A DNA stretch of 49,917 nucleotides from Treponema sp. (GCA_031255285.1 JAIRSU010000026.1:1-49917), one strand, 5' to 3'; counted from the stretch's first letter, positions 1-8,814 are shown. Notes: generated from the letters alone by a model not told the origin. A program made the numbers and translations.

Positions 1-899
1 TCTCCTGCGTGCGCGGCTTCGATGGCCGCGTTCATGGACAAAAGGTTGGTCTGCGCGGCTATGGTCTGGATTATCCTGTTCGCTTCCAACACGCCTGTGG
101 ATTGCTGGTTCAGGGTAGTTACCGTCTCCTTGAGCCGCATTACTGCGGTCTGTCCGTCCTTGACTCCGCGGTTCAGTGTGCTGAACTCAATTGAACTTTT
201 TTCAAGACTCTGGGCTATAGTATTGATGTTCGAGGTCATCTGCTCAATCGCGGAGGAACTATCGCTCACACTGGCTGACTGGACGGAGATGCGGTCGTTC
301 TGATGCTCGGTGTGTTTGTTTATCCTGCCTACCGCTTCAACTGCGTCCTCCACAAGCGTGATTTGTTTTTGAATCATCTCGTTCATTTTTTGAACCACGT
401 TCTGAATAGCGTCCGCTGAACCTACGATTTTATCCATAGCCGCACGAAGCGTGCTACTGTTGTGGTTGGTCTCCCCGGCTTCTTCATTGATTTCCCTGAT
501 AAGTTCCGCTATATGGCTCAAAAAGCCGTTGATATGCCGATTCATCGCGCCGATTTCATCGTCCTTGTCGTAACTAAGGCGGACCGTCAAATCGCCCTTG
601 CCTTCTTCCAGCGCCCTGGTAATCTTTTCCGCCTCGCGGAGCGGACGTGCAATGGCTCTGATTGAAGACAGTACGAAAATTATGACTAACGCAACGATTC
701 CCGGGATAACTATCACCGAATCTGACAGTTGTTGGCGGTACCCAGCCACGATTCCTATCATAACAAGCCCTACACTGGTCAGGATATATGGTATCAGTAT
801 GGCCCGTATTATGGTCCGCCTGAAAATCCTCGCCAATAGTACACACACTATTGGCGCTACAACAATAAACTCAATAAGCACAATACTTAAAAAATTCAT
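1..899 (-). CDS. Methyl-accepting chemotaxis protein (3' end missing)
   Basis: Membrane chemoreceptor that signals to CheA/CheW. My translation of the reverse strand from the ATG at 899 is open to the window edge, about 299 residues. Three hydrophobic segments (about residues 3-22, 33-52, 61-79) are followed by a HAMP domain (about 80-132) and the coiled-coil signalling region. The conserved hairpin tip is reached at the edge (AAQTNLLSMNAAIEAAHAGE), so about the last third is missing. There is no periplasmic sensor domain, so it probably senses through the membrane or cytoplasm. An AGGAGA ribosome-binding site lies 5 nt before the ATG. argD lies 76 bp upstream on the same strand and may be co-transcribed. 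The family call is secure; the ligand is unknown. Confidence 0.93.
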   Translation of the reverse strand, partial: MNFLSIVLIEFIVVAPIVCVLLARIFRRTIIRAILIPYILTSVGLVMIGIVAGYRQQLSDSVIVIPGIVALVIIFVLSSIRAIARPLREAEKITRALEEGKGDLTVRLSYDKDDEIGAMNRHINGFLSHIAELIREINEEAGETNHNSSTLRAAMDKIVGSADAIQNVVQKMNEMIQKQITLVEDAVEAVGRINKHTEHQNDRISVQSASVSDSSSAIEQMTSNINTIAQSLEKSSIEFSTLNRGVKDGQTAVMRLKETVTTLNQQSTGVLEANRIIQTIAAQTNLLSMNAAIEAAHAG

Positions 900-975
900 A
901 CATTCTCCTATTCACTTATTTTCTTTTAAGAGTATCGTCAAAATACGGCTCATTGTACATATGAGTCGCGCATCC

Positions 976-2130
976 TCACAGAAGTTTCCACAGGACCGAT
1001 AATCCCGCGTCTATCTCCTCATCGGTTATAATGTAGGGCGGCAAGAGGCGCAAGACGTTTTTCCCCGCGGAAAGGACGAGCAACCCTTCTTTAAGGCAGG
1101 CGGTTATTATGTCTTGCACATCCCTGTCCGTCTCTATGCCAATCATGAGACCTTTACCCCGAACCTCCTTGACGGAGCTCTTGTTCCATGAACGGACTGC
1201 GGTCATGATTTTCTCGCCTTTACGCGCGATTTCCTTGAGAAAAGCCTGATTGTCCACAGTCTCAAGAACAGCAAGCCCGGCCGCGGCCGCAAGTGGGTTT
1301 CCCCCGAAAGTAGATCCATGATCCCCGACGCCTAACACGTCCGCGGTCTTTTCGCCGACCAAAACCGCGCCTATGGGCACCCCGCCTGCCAGCCCTTTTG
1401 CAAGGGTGATTATATCAGGCTTGACCCTATAGTCGTGCGCCATAAGGAAAGAGCCAGTCCGCCCCATTCCGCACTGAACCTCGTCGAACATAAGAAGAAC
1501 GTCCCGTTCCACACAGAGCTGCGCGGCGGCGGCTATGAACGCCTGCGTCTGAGGAAAGACGCCGCTCTCTCCTTGTATCGGTTCGATGAAAAGCCCTGCG
1601 GTAGAGCCGTCGAGCGCCCTGTCTAAAGCCTCGATATCCCCGCTAGGTATGTGCCTGAACCCTTGGGTGAAAGGACCGAAATTCTTGTGGAGCTTGTCCT
1701 GTCCGGAAGCAGACTGCATGGTAATGGTCCGCCCATGAAAGCTTCCCGTGAGCGTTACGATGGTATGCCGCCCGGACCCGTACTTCTTGAGCGAATATTT
1801 ACGCGCTGTCTTACATGCGCCTTCGTTTGCTTCGGCTCCGGAATTGCAAAAGAACACCTTCTCCATATTCGCCGCGCGTACAAGCCGCTGTGCAAACGCG
1901 GCGCTCGTATCGCTCTGAAAGTAATTGCTCACATGGATGAGCTTCGCGGCTTGCGCTGTTATTGCCTTGACGAGCGGGGGGTAATTATGCCCCAAACAGT
2001 TGACCGCTATGCCGGATGTAAAGTCGAGGTACCGCTTGCTGTCAACGTCGAAGAGATAAACGCCTTGCCCTCGGTTAAAAACAACCGGGAGCCTGTGATA
2101 TGTGTTTATAAACACGTCTCTGTTTAGCAT
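976..2130 (-). CDS. argD: Acetylornithine aminotransferase
   Basis: PLP-dependent class III aminotransferase of 384 residues, the usual ArgD length. It should interconvert N-acetylglutamate semialdehyde and N-acetylornithine in arginine synthesis. Visible marks are NSGAEANEGACKTARKY (PLP phosphate binding), SFHGRT, the FDEVQCGMGRTG segment with the cofactor aspartate, and the Schiff-base lysine in TLAKGLAGGVPIGA. No other arginine gene is adjacent. The start at 2130 is preceded by TTGGCT-N17-TATGAT with only 9 bp between the -10 box and ATG and no Shine-Dalgarno, so a leaderless or nearly leaderless mRNA is predicted. Related aminotransferases (ornithine or succinylornithine) cannot be excluded, but ArgD fits best. 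Confidence 0.9.
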   Translation of the reverse strand: MLNRDVFINTYHRLPVVFNRGQGVYLFDVDSKRYLDFTSGIAVNCLGHNYPPLVKAITAQAAKLIHVSNYFQSDTSAAFAQRLVRAANMEKVFFCNSGAEANEGACKTARKYSLKKYGSGRHTIVTLTGSFHGRTITMQSASGQDKLHKNFGPFTQGFRHIPSGDIEALDRALDGSTAGLFIEPIQGESGVFPQTQAFIAAAAQLCVERDVLLMFDEVQCGMGRTGSFLMAHDYRVKPDIITLAKGLAGGVPIGAVLVGEKTADVLGVGDHGSTFGGNPLAAAAGLAVLETVDNQAFLKEIARKGEKIMTAVRSWNKSSVKEVRGKGLMIGIETDRDVQDIITACLKEGLLVLSAGKNVLRLLPPYIITDEEIDAGLSVLWKLL

Positions 2131-2139
2131 GACTGCACA

Positions 2140-2168
2140 ATCATACAGGTTTTCCTCGAAAAAGCCAA
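2140..2168 (-). promoter_or_regulatory. Predicted sigma70-like promoter of argD
   Basis: On the reverse strand TTGGCT (2168-2163), a 17-bp spacer and TATGAT (2145-2140) precede the argD ATG at 2130 by 9 bp. Transcription would start 2-3 nt before the start codon. Confidence 0.6.
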
Positions 2169-2220
2169 GCCGTGTAACTTACGCACGAACGCTCAAGCCT
2201 ATAGACAATAATTTTCCATT

Positions 2221-3651
2221 ATGATAAATTATTCACAGAAAAATATGAGAGGAATAGAATACCGCGGCTTGAGCCGCATAGAAGGACCAGTCGTCGTTAC
2301 GGAACGGAGCCGCAACGTAGGCTTCAACGAAGTCGTCGCGGTCTATGATCGAAACGAGGGACGACGACTTGGGCGCGTGATTGATTTGAGTGAAGATTGG
2401 GCCGCAATTCAGATTTTCGGGAGCAACACCGGTCTGTCGGCGGAAGACTCTCGCGTCGAATTCTTGGGTAAACCTATGGAAATGCGCGTGGGTCCTGGTC
2501 TTCTGGGGCGCGTCTTCAACGGGCTGGGCGCGCCGATTGACGGGTACGGCGATATTTTTTCATCAACGTGCCTTGACGTGAACGGACTGCCTATCAATCC
2601 TTACGCGCGCATTTATCCCCGCGACTTCATACAAACCGGTGTTTCCGCCATAGATGGTATGAACACGCTGATTCGTGGACAGAAACTCCCGATTTTCTCC
2701 GGCAACGGGCTCCCGCATAATCGTCTGGCCGCGCAAATCGTCCGTCAAGCGAAGATACTCAATTCGGATGAATCTTTCGTCGTGGTCTTCTGCGCCATGG
2801 GCGTCAAATACGACGTCGCCCGCTTCTTTTTGGACGATTTTGAAAGGGCTGGGGTGCTTTCAAACGTCGTCGTGTTCCTGTCTCTTGCGGACGCTCCCAG
2901 TCTTGAGCGCCTTATAGCGCCGCGCTGCGCACTCACAGCCGCTGAATACCTCGCGTACCGCGAGAATATGCACGTACTTGTGGTGATGACCGATATGACT
3001 AACTACTGCGAAGCCCTGCGCGAAGTGTCGTCTATACGCGGTGAAGTGCCGAGCCGCAAAGGTTATCCGGGCTACCTTTATTCAGACTTGGCGAGTCTGT
3101 ACGAGCGCGCCGGGAAAATCGTGGATTCGAGCGGCTCCATCACCCAAATCCCCATACTAACCATGCCTAACGACGATATAAGCCATCCTATACCCGACCT
3201 CTCCGGCTATATCACCGAGGGACAGATTGTGCTTGACCGCGAACTCTTCCAGAAAGGCGTGTATCCGCCGGTCGCGGGTCTGCCAAGCCTGTCTCGCCTG
3301 ATGAAAGACGGCATCGGTCCGGGCATGACGAGAGAAGACCACAAAGACGTAAGCAGCCAGCTCTTTGCCGCATACTCCAAGGTGAAACAGGTGCGTAACT
3401 TGTCGAGCATCATCGGCGAAGAGGAGCTGTCTGCGGTCGATAAACAATACCTGAAATTCGGCGAAAGATTCGAGCAAATATTCCTCTCCCAAGACGAAAC
3501 TGAAAACCGCAGCATTGAGCGTACTTTGGACCTGGGCTGGAGCGCGTTAACGGAATTGCCTCGCAGCGAGTTACTGCGAATTAAGAAAGAATTTATAGAA
3601 AAGTACCTCGAACCCAGCATAAGAGCTCAGGAAATGGAAAGAAATCTTTAG
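2221..3651 (+). CDS. ntpB: V-type ATP synthase subunit B
   Basis: Non-catalytic B subunit of a V/A-type rotary ATPase, 476 residues, similar in length to full-length bacterial homologues. It has the N-terminal beta-barrel ([11 protein letters not shown]), [18 protein letters not shown], the subunit-B sequence [15 protein letters not shown] in place of a catalytic Walker A (this separates it from subunit A), and the [15 protein letters not shown] and [19 protein letters not shown] segments. No other V-ATPase gene lies on either side, which is unusual because B normally sits in an E-A-B-D-I-K type operon. ATG 2221 has no clear Shine-Dalgarno; an AATAAT -10-like box ends 8 bp upstream. ATG 2245 is an alternative start nearer the conserved N-terminus. 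A strong terminator follows the gene. Confidence 0.93.
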   Translation: MINYSQKNMRGIEYRGLSRIEGPVVVTERSRNVGFNEVVAVYDRNEGRRLGRVIDLSEDWAAIQIFGSNTGLSAEDSRVEFLGKPMEMRVGPGLLGRVFNGLGAPIDGYGDIFSSTCLDVNGLPINPYARIYPRDFIQTGVSAIDGMNTLIRGQKLPIFSGNGLPHNRLAAQIVRQAKILNSDESFVVVFCAMGVKYDVARFFLDDFERAGVLSNVVVFLSLADAPSLERLIAPRCALTAAEYLAYRENMHVLVVMTDMTNYCEALREVSSIRGEVPSRKGYPGYLYSDLASLYERAGKIVDSSGSITQIPILTMPNDDISHPIPDLSGYITEGQIVLDRELFQKGVYPPVAGLPSLSRLMKDGIGPGMTREDHKDVSSQLFAAYSKVKQVRNLSSIIGEEELSAVDKQYLKFGERFEQIFLSQDETENRSIERTLDLGWSALTELPRSELLRIKKEFIEKYLEPSIRAQEMERNL

Positions 3652-3672
3652 GGATAAAACAGTCCGATTGAT

Positions 3673-3713
3673 ACGCCGCGCGGAAAGGCGGAAAGAAACA
3701 GCGCGGCGTTTTT
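3673..3713 (+). terminator. Rho-independent terminator of ntpB
   Basis: A 9-bp perfect stem (ACGCCGCGC at 3673-3681 with GCGCGGCGT at 3701-3709) is followed by a run of T, 21 bp after the ntpB stop codon. Confidence 0.85.
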
Positions 3714-4110
3714 CCTGGAACTGCCCAAAAACTCCTTGTTTTGGAACATACAATGTTTGTATAGCTGTTTTTGATATTTTACTTATAGGCAGAAATGGCG
3801 CTTATATAAAAAAGCCTGCCCAAAACCATGTTTTGAAGCAGGATCGCCATCAGCCTTGACTATGGAGCGCCGTAGGGCTGGAGCGCTAACAGGTCTGTTA
3901 GACGAAGTACCGCCTTGTTTATTCCAAATAGTTGTATTCTGCTTTACTTTTGATTAACATTTTTCCAGTACACCAATGCTTCCGCTCCCTTTGAAATTTT
4001 CGAACTGCATTGGTCATTCCCGAATTTATCCTAGAATATCCAATAACGGAGATTAGTGTAGGTATGTGATTTATGGTATCCGTATTAGTCAACTTTAAAG
4101 CGTTAGTCTC
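3714..4110. other. Intergenic region between ntpB and cdaA
   Basis: No convincing gene. It holds a reverse-strand terminator at 3808-3842. On the reverse strand the cdaA frame stays open for 64 codons past the cdaA TGA (4110 down to the TAA at 3919-3921). This extension matches no domain I recognise and is treated as 3' untranslated sequence. Confidence 0.5.
3808..3842 (-). terminator. Possible terminator of the cdaA transcript
   Basis: Read on the reverse strand, a stem of CCTGC/GCAGG plus an inner AAAAC/GTTTT stem is followed by six T residues (A run at 3808-3813). It lies about 270 nt after the cdaA stop, so it would leave a long 3' untranslated region. Confidence 0.5.
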
Positions 4111-4935
4111 TCACTTCTTGAACGGGGTGATTTCTGCGACATTGATGCTTGTATTCAATTCGCCGCTTCGTCTACCGTGCTCGAGAAGGTTGCTCAGTTT
4201 GCGGGTCGCTTCTATTGAAGACAGGTCATAGTAGAGCTTACCGTCAAAAGCTACACTTATAGCACCAGTTTCCTCGGATACAACCAGTACCACCGCATCG
4301 GACTGCTCGGACATACCCAGGGACGCCCTGTGCCGCGTGCCGAAACTCTTCTTTATGTCTTGCTGTTCTGATAGTGGCAGAAAACAGCCTGCTGCGATGA
4401 TTCTTTCGTTTTGGATAACCATTGCCCCATCGTGGAGAGGTCCGTCGAATTGAAATATGGCGACTATGAGACTGGAAGAGATCTCCGCGTTGAGGCGCGT
4501 ACCAGTGTCGATGATGCTCTTTAGATTAATTTTACGAGGAAACACCACAAGAACACCACGACGCTCTTGGGACAGAATTTCTGCCGCAGTGATAACCGCC
4601 TCGAGGTGCCCCAGATTCGGTTTGCTGTTTGGTCTGAAAAGTTCGCTCTGCCCCAGACGTAAGATAATTTTCCGCAGTTCCGGCTGGAACACGATAGCGA
4701 CCGTGACGAGCAGTCCAGGCGCAAGCACGTTGAGAATCCACACCATGGTCGTTAGTTTTAGCAGAACTGCGATGCCGTAAACCAAGGCAAGAAAGCCCGC
4801 GCCCTTTATCATCGGCAAAGCCTGAGTCTTGAGCAGCAACTCATAAGCCTTGTAGAGCAGAAACGCGAGAATGGCGATGTCCATCACAGGACGCACTATA
4901 TCGTATAGCGATTGTATCTGTTGTATCCAGCTCAT
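4111..4935 (-). CDS. cdaA: Diadenylate cyclase CdaA (c-di-AMP synthase)
   Basis: Membrane-bound enzyme that joins two ATP into cyclic di-AMP, a second messenger of osmotic and cell-wall homeostasis. The 274-residue protein has three N-terminal membrane segments (about 16-34, 44-61, 65-83), a short coiled region, then the DAC domain with both signature motifs, DGA (169-171) and GTRHRAS (199-205). In Firmicutes cdaA is usually followed by ybbR and glmM; neither is present here, so it stands alone. A perfect 11-bp inverted repeat lies 16 bp upstream of the start and overlaps the likely promoter. The Shine-Dalgarno is weak (AAGGTG). Confidence 0.93.
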   Translation of the reverse strand: MSWIQQIQSLYDIVRPVMDIAILAFLLYKAYELLLKTQALPMIKGAGFLALVYGIAVLLKLTTMVWILNVLAPGLLVTVAIVFQPELRKIILRLGQSELFRPNSKPNLGHLEAVITAAEILSQERRGVLVVFPRKINLKSIIDTGTRLNAEISSSLIVAIFQFDGPLHDGAMVIQNERIIAAGCFLPLSEQQDIKKSFGTRHRASLGMSEQSDAVVLVVSEETGAISVAFDGKLYYDLSSIEATRKLSNLLEHGRRSGELNTSINVAEITPFKK

Positions 4936-4951
4936 TTCTCACACCTTTTTA

Positions 4952-4981
4952 TAGAGGCGTTTTCTCGGTGAAACGCCTCTA
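4952..4981. promoter_or_regulatory. Perfect inverted repeat upstream of cdaA
   Basis: TAGAGGCGTTT (4952-4962) and its exact reverse complement (4971-4981) flank an 8-base loop. No T-run follows on the plus strand. On the reverse strand a TATAAA box overlaps its gene-proximal edge, 12 bp before the cdaA ATG. It could be an operator or a 5' RNA hairpin of cdaA. Confidence 0.55.
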
Positions 4982-5541
4982 AATTAAGAATACGTTATAT
5001 AAGACGTTTTATATGCAGATATAATATTATGTATTATCCCAATGTATATTAATAAGGATGTAAAATAATATAGAAATAAACTCTATTTATATCCATTCCC
5101 ATTATTGAAGAATAAGTCATTTTATCGTGCAATAAAGCGTCCAAAAATCCTGTAACAATATATCTGAATATCTGTTGCTATCTTTTTTACTGTACATCCT
5201 TTCAACATTGCACCGCCTTCTCATATAATTCACAATCGATAATATCATGATTTTTACATTGCGTCAAGTGCTTTCAATAAAATCTTATTTCTATATATTC
5301 CCCACAGATTTTAGCCCTCATTTCGCATAACGCCCTATACCCGCCCCTCTCTTCACCTATACCACCTTCGGCAGTATATGCGAAACTCCCGTGTTTTGTC
5401 AAATCTCGGCGCTGCCGGAGTATTCGGGCGCTATACATGGGAAGGCCAAGCCGCTTTAGCGGTGAAGCATATAGTCCCGTTAGGCAAAGTAAAATCTGCT
5501 GCGAAACGCCCTCACGAGCGGCGGGCGGCTTTGTTTTTTCC
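4982..5541. other. Non-coding region upstream of cdaA
   Basis: No gene is supported. The first 350 bp are very AT-rich. The last 160 bp are GC-richer and carry small inverted repeats such as CCGCT-TT-AGCGG near 5453, plus a CGCCC/GGGCG stem followed by TTTGTTTTTT near 5509-5540. That hairpin resembles a plus-strand terminator with no plus-strand gene before it. Confidence 0.4.
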
Positions 5542-6000
5542 TTATACTATTTTTATCCAATTTATTCTTTTAACTATTTCTTTTGTATCTTCAAATATAC
5601 TTCTCGCCCAATGTTTTATGTCTTCACAATACTCTTCTGCCACATTATACCTTACATTCCAAAGAGTAAAACTCCATTTTATTCTTTCAACCTCAGTTAA
5701 TTTTTGAGTATTATTCAAATTCCATTTTCTATTTCCATTGTCAAGTATATGACGGTTTTGTTTTCTTGCTTGATCTGGTGTTAAATTATTGTATATAAAT
5801 TGAAATAATAATTCTCTGGCAAGTAACCAGCCTTTTGTGGAATAATTATTATGTTGTAACATATAACTAGGAACACTTAAATGGTGAACTATAAAATATT
5901 CATTATTTTCAAATTCCTTTGTTTGTGTTATATTAAAACGATCTTTGCAAGTCTCATTTAATGAGAAAATACCGCCGCATTGTTTACATCTAAAATACAT
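5542..6000 (-). CDS. Small protein of unknown function with N-terminal CxxC
   Basis: A 152-residue soluble protein. It opens with a CKQCGG zinc-ribbon-like motif (residues 5-10) and has a central segment HHLSVPSYMLQHNNYSTKGWLLARELL. That segment reminds me of the DUF5946-type family (histidine-rich helix then YS..GW..AR.LL), but I cannot confirm this. Codon use is markedly AT-rich, unlike the neighbouring housekeeping genes, and repeat-rich non-coding DNA flanks it, so recent acquisition is plausible. Little ribosome-binding signal is visible before the start at 6000. Function unknown. Confidence 0.7.
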   Translation of the reverse strand: MYFRCKQCGGIFSLNETCKDRFNITQTKEFENNEYFIVHHLSVPSYMLQHNNYSTKGWLLARELLFQFIYNNLTPDQARKQNRHILDNGNRKWNLNNTQKLTEVERIKWSFTLWNVRYNVAEEYCEDIKHWARSIFEDTKEIVKRINWIKIV

Positions 6001-6323
6001 TTCATTCCCTTTATTGTATATTCTATTTCAATACCCGCACCTTTCTTCGCACAGGCGAAGCCTGTTAGATTGGGGGTAGCGGGAGACGCAATGCGGCTCC
6101 CGCGCAGGGGGGCGTGGCAAAACACGTACGGTCAGCCGACTGCGCTTTGGAAAGCGCGCCCCCCCCCCTCCTAACTGTCCATGTGTCAGACACAGGCTTT
6201 GCCTGTTTTACGACTTCGCACGGGGTGTTGTTCAAAGTGCACCGCTTTCCCCGTCAAGATGGCGCCAGACACTTTCCCGGTGCGAAACTGCTCGCTAGCT
6301 TTTCCCGCTAGAGAGTTGACTAC
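6001..6323. other. Hairpin-rich non-coding block
   Basis: No gene is supported. Several inverted repeats follow one another: ACAGGC-GAA-GCCTGT near 6048, GCGGGAG with CTCCCGC near 6079-6103, runs of G and C pairing GGGGGGCG with CGCCCCCC, and ACAGGC-TTT-GCCTGT near 6191. The 16-mer TGGCGCCAGACACTTT (6260-6275) recurs exactly at 27603-27618. Both copies lie just before a tandem hairpin array. Confidence 0.55.
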
Positions 6324-6553
6324 CAATTCTAGTAAGGAATTGAGCTCAATTCCAGTAAGGAATAAGGGTCAATTCCAGTAAGGAATAAGAGTCAATTCCA
6401 GTAAGGAATAAGAGTCAATTCTAGCAAGGAAAAGGAATCAATTCCAGTAAGGAATAGGGGTCAATTCCAGTAAGGAATAGAGGCCAATTCCAGTAAGGAA
6501 TAAGAGTCAATTCTAGTAAGGAATAGAGGCCAATTCCAGTAAGGAATTGACCC
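6324..6553. repeat. Tandem array, 10 units of 23 bp with internal hairpins
   Basis: Ten head-to-tail units keep an exact 23-bp period (starts 6324, 6347, 6370, 6393, 6416, 6439, 6462, 6485, 6508, 6531). The core is CAATTCCAGTAAGGAATAAG, in which ATTCC and GGAAT form a 5-bp stem around AGTAA. Most variation falls in the 3-4 bases between hairpins. Three units carry C-to-T in the first arm, and one unit (6416) is more degraded. The period is not a multiple of three, so the array is not coding. There are no unique spacers, so it is not CRISPR. Confidence 0.95.
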
Positions 6554-6676
6554 TTCTGTTCAAATATGAGTCGTTAGTTCCCAAAGCACAGGCAGGACTG
6601 TTATGCAAAGTAGAGGTGCACTTTATTATTTCATTTTTATATTTGCATGATACAACTGAAAAAGACTTTAGACGTC

Positions 6677-7378
6677 TTAATTGGAAAGGCGCTTTCCTAT
6701 CTGATAGGCTTTTTCACAATCTTTAGGGAATACCGTCTCCCGTGTTTTTCTCTTCTGGGCAACATCAAAATTCGACGCCATGTATTTATCATAATCATCA
6801 AACTGCCATGTGTCGGCGCAAATCAGTTGTTCTACCCTTCCACGCAAACATCTTTTTAACAGCCCTGTATTAAATATATAGACATAACTAAATAGCGCGG
6901 AAGCCAATTTCGAAACATTCATAGTATAGAAAAACGCCGCGTTTATTTTACCGATAAACGCATTCCGCCCTTTCTTGTCATACGAAATATTCATAAATCC
7001 CAACCGCTCAATAAATGCACGCATCAGGGCAGTTACATCAGCCAAATAAATGGGCGATCCAAGTATGACCGCGTCGCTTTGCATCGCTTTTTCCAATACC
7101 GGCGTCAAATCGTCCTGTAATGCGCAGGAACCGATAAACTTTGTCCCCTTGCGCTTGCACGCGAAACAACTGATACAGCCTTGATACCGCAAATCAATAA
7201 GGTGAATCAGCTCCGTTTCCGCTCCAGCAGAAGCCGCTCCTTCCAGCGCCTTTTGCAGTAAGATTGCGGTGTTTGCATTCTTACGCGGACTGCCGTTTAT
7301 TGCAAGAACCTTACTCGTCTTGTTCAGCCCTTTCTTGTTATCCAATTCGGAAATAACAACTTCTTTTTCCCCAGCCAT
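6677..7378 (-). CDS. NAD(P)H-dependent FMN reductase / flavodoxin-fold protein
   Basis: A 233-residue flavodoxin-fold oxidoreductase of the NADPH-dependent FMN reductase or iron-sulfur flavoprotein family. The FMN phosphate loop is INGSPRKNANTAILLQKAL (about residues 28-46). The C-x2-C spacing in GCISCFACKRKG is typical of this group, and SDAVILGSPIYLADVTALMRAFIERLGF is the second flavin loop. The ATG at 7378 has a strong GAGGAGG ribosome-binding site. It likely reduces quinones, flavins or small electrophiles in the cytoplasm; the substrate cannot be deduced. It stands alone, downstream of the 23-bp array when read from the plus strand. Confidence 0.85.
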   Translation of the reverse strand: MAGEKEVVISELDNKKGLNKTSKVLAINGSPRKNANTAILLQKALEGAASAGAETELIHLIDLRYQGCISCFACKRKGTKFIGSCALQDDLTPVLEKAMQSDAVILGSPIYLADVTALMRAFIERLGFMNISYDKKGRNAFIGKINAAFFYTMNVSKLASALFSYVYIFNTGLLKRCLRGRVEQLICADTWQFDDYDKYMASNFDVAQKRKTRETVFPKDCEKAYQIGKRLSN

Positions 7379-7503
7379 TGCTGCCTCCTCTGGCTATAAT
7401 ATACTCTATTTCATAGAGAAAGTCATCTCAAACGTTTTCAGGTGGGTCGAGCAACTTCTTGGAAAAACGGCAAGTCTTCCGAAATACTTCCGTATCTAAC
7501 GCC

Positions 7504-8673
7504 TCAGCCCGCGCCGTTCCCTTCTATCCCCCGCCGTGTCTGCCTTCCCTGCACATAATGTTCTCCCAGCATATCTCTGAAATAGTTATTTATAATGATT
7601 CTTGAATCGTTGTAGTTTTTTGTATCGCTAATATACGGCTTGAGTTTTTGATGTTTTCTCGCGCTTTCAAATAAGAATGTACCTTGCAGATCATAGAACG
7701 GCTCAATATTTATAAAACAATCGCTGTTTCCAAAATAATAAGGAATATGTGAGATATATTTCTTAAAAATATCAACATAACAATAAAACGCCAGTGTTTC
7801 TTTTGTAACGCGGATTGTATTGTAATTCTCAACATCAATAAATGTCGCGGTACGCTTTAGCGCATTTATATCGCGCATTGTATAAAAGAACGCAACCGCT
7901 TCTTCTCTGGAGACGTTTTTTTGGTTAGGATATTTTGTTATATATTTCCCGATAGATTCGAACTGGTTCATAGAAAACTTCTTCCCGTCGTTTGTCTCAA
8001 ATTTATAATTCAAAATATAATTATAATCCATACCGAATATGTTTTTCTCATAAAAAGCAATAATTATTGGAAAACACGTTGATTTTGACGTTGCGGAGAA
8101 TTCAGCGGAACTAATTATTACAGAATCGGTTAATTTATAATTTTTTCTAAACGCCCCAAGACTCTCAAAATTCGCTTTTTTTATTAAATACGATAAAGGA
8201 TGCAAGATGCAAACGTAATCAGCCTGCAATTTATCATAGGAAAGCAGAAACGAGATTCCTAAATCACGCGAGAAAACATCGGCGTCTCTTTCAAAGTCTG
8301 CGCGTTTTATGTTATTGCGAATCATGGATGTTGTATCATTATAAGGAGGGTTTCCAACAATGATAATCTTCGAATCTTTACCCAAATTATATTGCGTGCG
8401 CGAGATATGCAACAGGCTGTTTTGTATAAAATATGTTTTTGCGCCTCCGTTCGCCATGGCGGTTTTGACGGCGTTTTTGTCAATGTCCGCACCGATAGTA
8501 TTTTCACCGCGCAGGAAACCGCCATACCCACAGGAAGTATCGAGTATGGTATACTTGGCGAAATCAGGAACCTTTTTCGTTATGAGTTCGTATACAATGC
8601 CAACCAGCCGTTCAGGGGTGTAGAAACTCCCATAATTTACGGTATCTTTGTGAGTTAGATGCTGTTGTTCCAC
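7504..8673 (-). CDS. Orphan DNA N6-adenine methyltransferase
   Basis: A 389-residue amino-methyltransferase. The SAM-binding motif I is ILDTSCGYGGFL (about 44-55) with GADID following, and the catalytic motif IV is VGNPPY (about 107-112), the adenine-type NPPY. The N-terminal GSFYTPERL segment is typical of gamma-class, restriction-linked enzymes. The C-terminal half should hold target recognition. No restriction endonuclease gene is adjacent, so it is an orphan or has lost its partner. Codon use is AT-rich, suggesting transfer. The start codon is GTG at 8673. TTGACA-N18-TAGGAT ends 6 bp before it, so the mRNA may be leaderless, although AGGA inside the -10 box could also act as a weak Shine-Dalgarno. 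Recognition sequence unknown. Confidence 0.88.
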   Translation of the reverse strand: MEQQHLTHKDTVNYGSFYTPERLVGIVYELITKKVPDFAKYTILDTSCGYGGFLRGENTIGADIDKNAVKTAMANGGAKTYFIQNSLLHISRTQYNLGKDSKIIIVGNPPYNDTTSMIRNNIKRADFERDADVFSRDLGISFLLSYDKLQADYVCILHPLSYLIKKANFESLGAFRKNYKLTDSVIISSAEFSATSKSTCFPIIIAFYEKNIFGMDYNYILNYKFETNDGKKFSMNQFESIGKYITKYPNQKNVSREEAVAFFYTMRDINALKRTATFIDVENYNTIRVTKETLAFYCYVDIFKKYISHIPYYFGNSDCFINIEPFYDLQGTFLFESARKHQKLKPYISDTKNYNDSRIIINNYFRDMLGEHYVQGRQTRRGIEGNGAG

Positions 8674-8679
8674 AGGAAT

Positions 8680-8709
8680 ATCCTAGCATAGCCGCACTGT
8701 TCTTGTCAA
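8680..8709 (-). promoter_or_regulatory. Possible promoter of the methyltransferase gene
   Basis: Reverse strand: TTGACA (8709-8704), 18-bp spacer, TAGGAT (8685-8680), 6 bp before the GTG start at 8673. The -10 box is weak (4 of 6 bases). Confidence 0.4.
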
Positions 8710-8763
8710 ATGATTAAGATTTCTTCTACGGATATGCACGCGAAAATAACCGCCTTCTTTTTA

Positions 8764-8793
8764 TGGACAATGTTCTTCTTAATGTGCTAAAAT
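8764..8793 (+). promoter_or_regulatory. Predicted promoter of the SPFH gene
   Basis: TGGACA (8764-8769), 18-bp spacer, TAAAAT (8788-8793). It lies 21 bp before the ATG at 8815, which also has an AGGAGG ribosome-binding site. This is a conventional leadered promoter, in contrast to several others in the window. Confidence 0.55.
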
Positions 8794-8814
8794 AACTAAA
8801 CTTTAGGAGGTATT

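Noticed and set aside
3919-4110. TGA read-through or selenocysteine extension of CdaA (64 further codons)
   Set aside because: CdaA already has the full family length, the extension matches no known domain, and no SECIS-like structure was recognised.
6324-6553. CRISPR array
   Set aside because: Units are head-to-tail without unique spacers and no cas gene is in the window.
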